Of a stretch of 64,000 nucleotides of DNA, positions 37,531-44,365 are shown in pieces. Source of the stretch: Hephaestia mangrovi (GTDB taxonomy: Bacteria; Pseudomonadota; Alphaproteobacteria; Sphingomonadales; Sphingomonadaceae); the NCBI RefSeq assembly GCF_019880555.1, contig NZ_JAINVU010000001.1:310001-374000 (forward strand), read 5' to 3'. The notes under the pieces were generated by a model, which was given only the letters and a program-made list of their open reading frames with translations, did not search any database and was not told the DNA's origin. A program made the translations under genes and the position numbers. Every line of letters starts with the position of its first letter. Positions within the stretch are counted from its first letter, which is position 1.

Positions 37531-37987
37531 AGGTGATGCGCTGCCCGATCTCGAGCTGACGCTGCCCGACGGCGGGCCATTGCGGCTCGGCACCTACACC
37601 GGGGCGCCGTTCGTCCTCTATTTCTATCCCAAGGATGATACGTCCGGCTGCACGCGCGAAGCGCAGGATTTCAGCGATCGGATCGAGGCCTTCAAGGGCG
37701 CCGGCGCCGCCGTGCTCGGCGTATCGAAAGACACGCCGGCGAAGCATCGCAAGTTCATCGAGAAATATGATCTCGCCGTGCCGCTCGCATCCGACGAGGA
37801 CGGCGCGGTGATCGAGGCTCTCGGCTCATGGGTCGAGAAATCGATGTATGGCCGCAAATATATGGGGATCGACCGGTCGACCTTCCTGTTCGACGCATCG
37901 GGCAAATTGGTGCGCATCTGGCGCAAGGTGAAGGTGCCCGGCCATGCCGACCAAGTGCTCGAAGCGGTGCGTGCGCTGCCCCGCTGA
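37520..37987 (+). CDS. bcp: Peroxiredoxin, Bcp/PrxQ type, apparently without resolving cysteine
   Basis: 155 residues. Thiol peroxidase of the AhpC/TSA fold reducing hydroperoxides. FYPKDDTSGCTREAQDF holds the peroxidatic Cys. E. coli Bcp has the resolving Cys five residues later; here that place is Gln, and no other Cys is visible in the protein, so a 1-Cys mechanism or an outside thiol partner is expected. ATG 37520 lies inside the end of glnE and has GGAGGAAG upstream. The frame is open earlier but that part is glnE shadow. Confidence 0.9.
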   Translation: MIAEGDALPDLELTLPDGGPLRLGTYTGAPFVLYFYPKDDTSGCTREAQDFSDRIEAFKGAGAAVLGVSKDTPAKHRKFIEKYDLAVPLASDEDGAVIEALGSWVEKSMYGRKYMGIDRSTFLFDASGKLVRIWRKVKVPGHADQVLEAVRALPR

Positions 37988-38188
37988 GCATCGAATCGGT
38001 CCCGCAACGACCCGCCTATAGCCGCGAATTTCCCGCCTCGGGAAGCGCTTGAACGCTCGACTCGCCGCAACTGCTGCGCGACTCGACGCGTATCGCGGCG
38101 CCTTTCCTTGCCCTGCCGGCCATTCGACGCTCAAAACACCCTCGTTCCGCGGAGCGGAGGGGCTGCCCGTCGGGATCTGTGAAGTTTC

Positions 38189-39451
38189 ATGAAAATCATG
38201 CGGGCACGCAACCGTGCCCGTTCGGGTCGCCGGGGTGAAATGAAAAGACTTTCTGACGTTATCAACGCGCCGTCGTTCGCTCGATTCCGGCGCTTCTTCG
38301 ATTCCCGCGATATTATCTTCCATAACGGTCGAGACATGAAGCGCTTGACGCTGGGCAGCACCAGTCAGGTGGCGATTGCCGGTGTCGCGGCGCTGGCGCT
38401 GGGCTTTACCGCTTATGGCGTCGGCCAGGCCGGGCGCGGTGTCGCCGAGGCCGCCGGCCTGATCGCGCCGAGCACGCCCGCGGGCAAGGTCGCGCGCATG
38501 GAGGCCGAGGTCGCGGCGATGCAGGCCAAGGTCAAGACGATCCAGATCGCGGCCAAGGCTCATGCGGCGACGATCGAGCAGCGTCAGGCGATTCTCGCCG
38601 GCGTGCTAAGCGGCAAGTTGAGCCCGGATCAGATCGCGTTGCACATGCCGGTCGGTCAACCGGCGCCGGCTGTCGCCGCGGATGCGATCGCGCCGTTCCG
38701 CGCCGCCGAGCACAAGCAGATGCAGCTTGCCGCCAGGGCGCAGCAACTCGCACAACAGCATTATCTCGATACCGTGGCGAAGCTGCGCAAGCTGGGCATC
38801 GATCCGTCGCGCCTGCTGGGCGGCAAGGATGAGGCGATGGGTGGGCCTTACGAGCCGGCTGCGACCGCCGACGCCTCTCCGGCGGCGGCGGCGGACGCAC
38901 AATTCCGTTCGCTGTTCGCGAGCTGGAAGAAGCTCGATTCGCTTGAGCACAGCGTGATCGCGATCCCCTCGATCCATCCGATCCACGAAGCCAAGCTCAT
39001 CTTCTCGAGCTATTTCGGCGTCCGTACCGATCCGTTCAACGGCACCGCGGCGATGCACGCCGGGGTTGATATGCCCGGCGCAGTCGGGACACCGGTATAT
39101 GCCACCGCCGACGGCATCGTCGATCGTGCCGGCCGCGCCGGCGGATATGGCAATCTTGTCGAGATCGATCACGGCAAGGGCATCCAGACGCGGTACGGCC
39201 ACCTGTCGAAGATTCTCGTCAGTGCGAACGAGCGGGTGAAGCGGGGCGAGGAAATCGGCCTGATGGGCTCGACCGGGCGTTCAACGGGCAGCCACCTCCA
39301 TTATGAGGTGCGGATCGATGGCCGGGCGGTCAATCCGATCCCGTTCTTGCAGACCGCCAATTATCTGGTTGCGATGCAGAATCAGGCGACGGTGCAGACG
39401 GCATCGGCGACGACGACCAAGGCACCGAGCATTCCCGAAACCGAAGACTGA
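38189..39451 (+). CDS. M23 family peptidoglycan endopeptidase
   Basis: 420 residues. The basic N-terminus, a hydrophobic segment at about residues 62-78 (VAIAGVAALALGFTAYGVG) and a helical/coiled-coil region are followed by a LytM-type domain from about 265. The zinc motif HAGVDMPGAVGTPVYATADG and SHLHYEVRIDG are intact, so it should be catalytic. It cuts peptide crosslinks in the periplasm. Internal starts exist at 38240 and 38336, and the first ATG may be too early, because 50 residues precede the membrane segment. Confidence 0.85.
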   Translation: MKIMRARNRARSGRRGEMKRLSDVINAPSFARFRRFFDSRDIIFHNGRDMKRLTLGSTSQVAIAGVAALALGFTAYGVGQAGRGVAEAAGLIAPSTPAGKVARMEAEVAAMQAKVKTIQIAAKAHAATIEQRQAILAGVLSGKLSPDQIALHMPVGQPAPAVAADAIAPFRAAEHKQMQLAARAQQLAQQHYLDTVAKLRKLGIDPSRLLGGKDEAMGGPYEPAATADASPAAAADAQFRSLFASWKKLDSLEHSVIAIPSIHPIHEAKLIFSSYFGVRTDPFNGTAAMHAGVDMPGAVGTPVYATADGIVDRAGRAGGYGNLVEIDHGKGIQTRYGHLSKILVSANERVKRGEEIGLMGSTGRSTGSHLHYEVRIDGRAVNPIPFLQTANYLVAMQNQATVQTASATTTKAPSIPETED

Positions 39452-39497
39452 TCCACGACGGTTGTCGCGTCGCCCGGCGCACCCTATTTCACCGTCT

Positions 39498-39836
39498 ATG
39501 GCCGTTCCTGCTTCAGATATCGCGCTGACTCCAGCCGCCGCCGCTCGCGTTTCGGCTATCGCCGAGCGCCAGGGAAAGCCGCCGATGTTGCGGCTGGCGG
39601 TCGAGGGAGGGGGCTGTTCGGGCTTCCAATATCGCTTCGGGCTCGCTGAGAATATCGATGCGGACGATGCGGTTGCCGAAACAGACGGCGTCAAGCTCGT
39701 CGTCGATTCGATGAGCCTCGATCTGGTGCGTGGCGCCCAGGTCGATTTCGTCGAATCACTGGGCGGCGCGGCGTTTCGCGTTGAAAATCCCAATGCTGCG
39801 TCCGGCTGCGGCTGCGGTTCGAGTTTCTCCGTCTGA
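39498..39836 (+). CDS. erpA: Iron-sulfur cluster insertion protein ErpA (A-type carrier)
   Basis: 112 residues. A-type carrier that hands Fe-S clusters to apoproteins. The three conserved cysteines are in GGGCSGFQY and SGCGCGSSF. The opening IALTPAAAARVSAIAERQ is typical of the HesB/ErpA family. ErpA, IscA and SufA are hard to tell apart by eye; I lean to ErpA because no isc/suf genes are near. Confidence 0.87.
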   Translation: MAVPASDIALTPAAAARVSAIAERQGKPPMLRLAVEGGGCSGFQYRFGLAENIDADDAVAETDGVKLVVDSMSLDLVRGAQVDFVESLGGAAFRVENPNAASGCGCGSSFSV

Positions 39837-39880
39837 GCGGCCGTGCTACCCCGCGCTGACCAGTCAGCCGGGAACAGCGC

Positions 39881-40651
39881 GTGAAGATCGTCACCTATAA
39901 CGTCAATGGCATCAAGGCGCGGTTGCCGCGCCTCCTCGAATATCTCGCCGAACAGCAGCCCGACATCGTCTGCCTTCAGGAATTGAAGTCGAGCGACGAG
40001 ACTTTTCCCGAAACAGATATCCGCGATGCCGGCTACGGTGCCGTATGGCATGGGCAGAAGGGCTTCAACGGTGTTGCGGTGCTTGCCAGGGACGCCGATC
40101 CGGTCGAGCGTCAGCGTGGGCTCGCCGGCGATCCCGAGGACGCGCACAGCCGCTATCTCGAAGTCGATGTCGACGGACTCACCGTCGCGTCGATCTATTT
40201 GCCCAATGGCAATCCGCAGCCGGGGCCCAAGTTCGATTACAAACTGGCCTGGATGGATCGGCTGCGCGACCGCGCGCTGGCGCTGCTCGCCGAGGAGCGA
40301 CCGGCGGTGCTTGCCGGCGACTATAACGTCATTCCGAATGACGATGACACCTTCTCGGTCCGGGCGATGCAGGATGATGCGTTGATGCAGCCCGAGAGCC
40401 GGGCGCGGTATCGCGCGCTGATGGCGCAGGGGTGGACCGATGCGCTGCGCACGCGCCATCCCGGCGGCGGCGTGTGGACCTTCTGGGATTATCAGGCGGG
40501 TGCCTGGCAGCGCGATGCGGGCTTCCGGATCGATCATCTGCTGCTCAGCCCGCAGGCTGCCGACCGGCTGGTCGATGCCGGGGTCGACAAGGACTATCGC
40601 GGCCGGGAAAAGGCCAGCGACCATGCGCCGACCTGGGTGCGGCTGCGCTGA
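39881..40651 (+). CDS. xth: Exodeoxyribonuclease III (AP endonuclease)
   Basis: 256 residues from a GTG. EEP-fold nuclease of base excision repair, cutting at abasic sites and removing 3' blocks. KIVTYNVNGIKARL, VCLQELKSSD (metal-binding Glu), LPNGNPQPGPKFDYK, LAGDYNVIPND, WTFWDYQAGAWQRDAGFRIDH and KASDHAPTWV are the family motifs in order. It lies 44 bp after erpA and ends 3 bp before the convergent TonB-like gene. Confidence 0.96.
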   Translation: MKIVTYNVNGIKARLPRLLEYLAEQQPDIVCLQELKSSDETFPETDIRDAGYGAVWHGQKGFNGVAVLARDADPVERQRGLAGDPEDAHSRYLEVDVDGLTVASIYLPNGNPQPGPKFDYKLAWMDRLRDRALALLAEERPAVLAGDYNVIPNDDDTFSVRAMQDDALMQPESRARYRALMAQGWTDALRTRHPGGGVWTFWDYQAGAWQRDAGFRIDHLLLSPQAADRLVDAGVDKDYRGREKASDHAPTWVRLR

Positions 40652-40654
40652 GCG

Positions 40655-41383
40655 TCAATCGATGATCCAGGTGTGGTTCTCCTCGATCATCGATTCGACG
40701 GGGCGGCCGTTGGCGTCGAGCGACGGGCGGAAGCGGAATCGGCGGACGATGAGATCGCAGGTTGCGTCGTCGAGCTCGGCATTGCCGCTCGAATGTTCGA
40801 TCTCGCAATCGGTGACGCGGCCGCGCGGCGAGACGACGTAGAGCACGCCGACGCGGCCCTGGATGCCGGCTGCGAACAAGTCTCGCGGATAATCGCGCTT
40901 GCTGATGCTGCCGGCGATCTGGCGAGGGGGCGTGCCGCCGCCCCCGCCGCTGCCATTGCCTTCCCCGCCGCTGCCCGCGCCGTTGCCGATGCCGCCGGCG
41001 CCGGTGCCGGGGCCGGGGATCGCGGCGTTGCCGCTGGTCGCGTCGGCGCCGGTGGCGGGCTGGGGCGTGGTGACCAGCGGCGGCGGGGTGACGATCGGGA
41101 TGACGGGCTTGGGGGCGGCGAGATCGGTGGCATGGGACTTGAGGTTGGGTGGAGCGGCGGCGCCCTCCCGGTGCGGGGACGGGGCGGGGCGTTCGGCAGG
41201 TGGCGGGGGTGGTGGCGGGGGCGCCGGCGGGGTGACGTCGAAAGAGGCGAGCAGCGATTGCGGGGTGGCGACGATGCGGACGGTGAGGCCGGCGAGGAGG
41301 GCGTAGCCCATCGCCAGCACCAGCGCGGCGGTGATGGTCGCGGCGCCGAAGCGCTCGGCGGAGGAGGGGCGGCGGCGACGCAT
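40655..41383 (-). CDS. TonB-like energy transducer
   Basis: 242 residues. A short basic N-terminus, one transmembrane segment (ATITAALVLAMGYALLAGL, about 14-32), a Pro-rich spacer with a run of ten or more prolines, a Gly-rich stretch, and a C-terminal TonB domain (SISKRDYPRDL, GRVGVLYVVSPRGRV, RFRFRPSLDANGRPV). TonB proteins carry proton-motive energy to outer membrane receptors. No ExbB/ExbD or receptor lies beside it. ATG 41383 was chosen; the frame runs into the upstream dehydrogenase gene, which ends 14 bp before. Confidence 0.82.
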   Translation of the reverse strand: MRRRRPSSAERFGAATITAALVLAMGYALLAGLTVRIVATPQSLLASFDVTPPAPPPPPPPPAERPAPSPHREGAAAPPNLKSHATDLAAPKPVIPIVTPPPLVTTPQPATGADATSGNAAIPGPGTGAGGIGNGAGSGGEGNGSGGGGGTPPRQIAGSISKRDYPRDLFAAGIQGRVGVLYVVSPRGRVTDCEIEHSSGNAELDDATCDLIVRRFRFRPSLDANGRPVESMIEENHTWIID

Positions 41384-41397
41384 CAGCCGGGCATGGA

Positions 41398-42333
41398 TCA
41401 GTAGCCGGCTTCGAGATCGACGGTGTTGGCGAGCGGCCGGCCGGCGCGGAAGGCGGCGAGGTTTTCGAGGAACAAGGCGGCGGCGCGCTGGAACATCCTG
41501 GTCTGGCTGCGGCCCGAGAGGTGCATCGAGTGGATCGCGTTGGCGGCGGCCCACAAAGGATCATCGGCCGGCAGCGGCTCGGGATCGACGGTATCGAGGA
41601 AGGCGCCGGCGATGCGGCGGGCCTCGAGCGCGGCGATCAGCGCGGGCTTGTCGATCATGTCGCCGCGGGCGATGTTGACGAGCCAGGCCGAGGATTTCAT
41701 CGCGGCCAGCTCGTCGGCGCCGATCAGCGCCCGGGTCTGATCGGTCGAGGGCGCGGCGAGGACGATCCAGTCGAACCCGGCGAGGCGGGCGCGCCACTGG
41801 TCCGGCGTCAGCGTGCCGTCGCGGCCCGAGCGAGTGACGCCGGTAACCTCGACATCGAACGCGGCGAGGCGATCGCCGATCATGCGGCCGATCGTGCCAT
41901 AGCCGATGATCAGCGCCGCGGTGCCGGCCAGCTCGACGCGGCCGGGCGGGGCCATCGTCCATTCGCGGCGATCGGCGAGGCGGACGACCTCATCGAACCT
42001 CTTGGCGGCGACCAGCATCCCCATCACCGCATATTCGGCGACCGCGATGGCGTTGATGCCGGTGCCGTTGGTGACCGTGACGCCGCGGCGGCGGAGCAGA
42101 TCGAGCGGGAAGGCATCGAGCCCGGCATAAATGGTCGAGAGCCATTCGAGCCGTTCGCCCTTCGCCGCGATCTCCCCGGCAAGCGCCGAGCGTTGCTGAT
42201 CGACCCAGGCGATCTCGGCATCGACCACCATCGCCGCCGCTTCCTCCGGCGAGGTGAACCAGGCGATTTCGAGATCGCCGGGCAGATGCTGTTCGAGCAG
42301 CGGACGGGCGAGGGCGGGGAGAACGGCTTTCAT
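41398..42333 (-). CDS. D-isomer-specific 2-hydroxyacid dehydrogenase
   Basis: 311 residues. NAD(P)-dependent reduction of a 2-oxoacid to the D-hydroxyacid, substrate unknown. The Rossmann loop is ALIIGYGTIGRMIG. Catalytic Arg in NIARGDMID and Glu in DPEPLPADDPL are seen, and the His is in SMHLSG, where TPH is more usual. The GhrA-like subgroup is likely. I chose ATG 42333 with GAAGGGAA upstream; a TTG four codons earlier is possible. Confidence 0.85.
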   Translation of the reverse strand: MKAVLPALARPLLEQHLPGDLEIAWFTSPEEAAAMVVDAEIAWVDQQRSALAGEIAAKGERLEWLSTIYAGLDAFPLDLLRRRGVTVTNGTGINAIAVAEYAVMGMLVAAKRFDEVVRLADRREWTMAPPGRVELAGTAALIIGYGTIGRMIGDRLAAFDVEVTGVTRSGRDGTLTPDQWRARLAGFDWIVLAAPSTDQTRALIGADELAAMKSSAWLVNIARGDMIDKPALIAALEARRIAGAFLDTVDPEPLPADDPLWAAANAIHSMHLSGRSQTRMFQRAAALFLENLAAFRAGRPLANTVDLEAGY

Positions 42334-42442
42334 CGTCTGGATCAATTCCCTTCGCGGCGGATCGATCCAGACGATATAGGGCCGGCTCAGGGGATGCCAG
42401 CGAGCTCAATCATGGCGAAAATAAGGCAAAAGTCATCGAAGG

Positions 42443-43045
42443 TCACGGCTCCACGCGCGCGCGCCTGAGCGCATGGGGGCGGGCGTGGCGGCGCGCGGCG
42501 GCCTCCTCTGCGCGGCGACCAGGCTCCGGGCGGAGCGGCAGCGGCAGGCCGGCGCCATCGCAGGGAACATGGCCGAAACCGTCGAGATGCTTCTCAAGCT
42601 CTAGCCGGGCGCGATCGAGCGTGCGATCGCGGCCGGCATCCTCTGCATTCTGCGGCCCGAAATGCTGCGGATCGACACGGCGCAACAGGAACATCAGCAA
42701 ATGATCGGACGGCCGCCGCGTCTCGCCGACCAGCTCGCCATTCTTCCACATCTGCTGCGGCGTGCCCTCGATCGCGCGCTCATAGGCAAGATCGACAAGG
42801 GCGTCGACCGCGATGCGCATCGCCTTCTTCCACGCGGCATGGAAATGACGGCCGAGCGGATGGCGGCGCAGGCGATAGGCCGAGCGCACCGACATGCCCA
42901 CCTCGGCACAAGCGCGCGTCACCTGGCCGCAATCGGCGAGCACGATGATGAAGCGGCGCTGGCGCTCGATCGTCCAGCCGTCATGGCGCGGCGCGAGCGC
43001 GGCGGGGGTGAAGACGATGCCGTCCGCATCGACGGTTTCGCTCAT
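42443..43045 (-). CDS. Helix-turn-helix protein of unknown function
   Basis: 200 residues from ATG 43045 with GGGAG 9 nt upstream. An HTH-like stretch lies at about residues 31-60 (FIIVLADCGQVTRACAEVGM then SVRSAYRLRRH), resembling the recruiting helices of small terminase-like or homeodomain-type proteins. The middle (WKNGELVGETRRPSDHLL) and C-terminus are basic, Arg/Ala-rich. No neighbouring phage genes support a terminase. It is divergent from the DsrE-like gene. Function is not known to me. Confidence 0.6.
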   Translation of the reverse strand: MSETVDADGIVFTPAALAPRHDGWTIERQRRFIIVLADCGQVTRACAEVGMSVRSAYRLRRHPLGRHFHAAWKKAMRIAVDALVDLAYERAIEGTPQQMWKNGELVGETRRPSDHLLMFLLRRVDPQHFGPQNAEDAGRDRTLDRARLELEKHLDGFGHVPCDGAGLPLPLRPEPGRRAEEAAARRHARPHALRRARVEP

Positions 43046-43255
43046 TGAATTTGCTCCCGAGGTTTGCAGAAGCGCATTTATATAACCATATCGGTTCGTG
43101 TAGGAAAGCGGATTCCGCCGCGACGAATGAGCGATGCGGCTGTTCAAGCGGCGCCTGGTGCGGACGATCGAGCGGCGCTTGCGGTGGAAATCGGCAGGTG
43201 CGGGCAGCATCGCACAGGGCTATAGGAGAGCGACACGGTTTTGACGGGGGCAGCG

Positions 43256-43975
43256 ATGCGGAACAACGAGCGGAACGACATGCGGGGCCCGGCGCGAATG
43301 GCCGACCGGCGGACGATCATCGGCGCCGGCGCGCTGCTGGCCGGCGCCGGCGCGGTGCCGGCACTGGCCGAGGCGCAGCAGGGCGCGGCGAGCGGCGGCG
43401 GCCCGGCCTATACCCCGCAATTCGAGCCGCAGGACGCGTGGCTCGACGATTCCGCCAAGCGCCACCGCATGGTGCTGGACACGACCAGCGCCGACGCGGC
43501 GGCGAGCGCGCTATTCTATGCCGACAATTTCTACACCGCGAACCACAGCGCCTACGGCATCGCCCCGCAGGCGCTGGGCGTGGCGATCGTGCTGCGCCAC
43601 ATGTCCACCCCGTTCGGGTTCAACGATGCGATGTGGAAAAAATATGGGGCGCTGATCGCCGCGCAACTGAAGCTGGAAGGCGCGCGGGCGATCGCGGCGA
43701 CGACGGGCAATCCGCTGCTCTCCGCCGCCAAGGACGACAAGGACGCGGTGACGATCGCCGCGTTGGCGGCAAAGGGCGCGCGGTTCGCGGTGTGCGGCAT
43801 GGCGACGCACGGGCTGGCGATGGGGCTGGCCAAGAAAACCGGCGCCAAGGCCGAGGACGTGGAGAAGGAGTTGCGCGCCAATTTGGCGCCCGGCGCGCTG
43901 ATGGTCGCGGCCGGCGTGGTGGCGATCAACCGCGCGCAGGAGCATGGCTATGCGTTCATGTATGTCGCGGAGTGA
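43256..43975 (+). CDS. DsrE/F-like protein with Tat signal
   Basis: 239 residues. The N-terminus MADRRTIIGAGALLAGAG is a Tat signal (Arg-Arg before a hydrophobic run), with a cleavage-like ALAEAQ. The mature part has the DsrE-like pattern GVAIVLRHMSTPFGFND, FAVCGMATHGLAM, then LAPGALMVAAGVVAINRAQE. DsrE-type proteins relay sulfur or are found in stress contexts; the single Cys in CGMA could be the active thiol. ATG 43256 has GGGGG upstream. TTG 43241 with AGGAGA is the alternative. Would be exported by the TatABC encoded at 28.9-30.4 kb. Confidence 0.68.
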   Translation: MRNNERNDMRGPARMADRRTIIGAGALLAGAGAVPALAEAQQGAASGGGPAYTPQFEPQDAWLDDSAKRHRMVLDTTSADAAASALFYADNFYTANHSAYGIAPQALGVAIVLRHMSTPFGFNDAMWKKYGALIAAQLKLEGARAIAATTGNPLLSAAKDDKDAVTIAALAAKGARFAVCGMATHGLAMGLAKKTGAKAEDVEKELRANLAPGALMVAAGVVAINRAQEHGYAFMYVAE

Positions 43976-44024
43976 GGGGGCACAGGGCGGCTTGCCGCGC
44001 CATTCGTAGCGCTTGCCCTGAATG

Positions 44025-44119
44025 GTCATGCCGGACGTGTTCCGGCATCCGACGTGCGGCAAGATCAATGCCTTGACGATGTGCGGCACGTTGGACCCCG
44101 GAACACGTCCGGGGTGACG
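44025..44119. repeat. Palindromic intergenic element D (CCGG-type variant)
   Basis: The left hairpin ATGCCGGACGTGTTCCGGCAT (44028-44048) is 21 bases, its core reading CCGGACGTG. The right hairpin near 44092-44115 reads ACCCCGGAACACGTCCGGGGT. GACGTGTTCCGG on the left is the exact reverse complement of CCGGAACACGTC on the right. The plan equals that of repeat copies A-C: GTCATGC start, GGGTGACG end, with different arm sequence. Confidence 0.75.
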
Positions 44120-44154
44120 GTGACGGGGGAACTGGCGCCGGGGGCGTCGCAAAT

Positions 44155-44254
44155 GTCGTCATGCTGAACTCGGTTCAGCATCCATGGTGCAACGGTAGCG
44201 ACAGGCGTGCGGCCGGGGTGGCGCCATGGACCCTGAAACGAGTTCAGGGTGACG
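44155..44254. repeat. Palindromic intergenic repeat, copy B
   Basis: 100 bp from GTCGTCATGCTGAACTCGG to ACGAGTTCAGGGTGACG. Left hairpin GCTGAACTCGGTTCAGC, right hairpin CCTGAAACGAGTTCAGG, mutually complementary. The ATCCATGG and CCATGGACC blocks next to the hairpins equal those of copies A and C, while the middle differs. It lies between convergent genes. Confidence 0.85.
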
Positions 44255-44365
44255 ATTTTTGGGCGAAGGGGGCGCGCCCCTAGAACTGGCGTTCAGCGCG
44301 GCAAGCTATTGAGGGGGAACGGAGATCGGTCAATGGGAGTCTCAGGATAGGAAGCACGATTCCGG

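Larger units (their letters stand above)
43976..44365. other. Convergent intergenic region with two palindromic elements
   Basis: The 390 bp between the DsrE-like gene and the OLD nuclease gene (both ends facing) hold element D (44025-44119) and copy B of the main repeat (44155-44254). I see no gene. Bases 44255-44365 are partly AT-rich and mark the change to the AT-rich nuclease gene. Confidence 0.6.

Noticed and set aside
43976..44365. CRISPR array in the repeat-rich gap
   Set aside because: The repeats are two different inverted elements, not direct repeats with equal spacers, and no cas gene is near.
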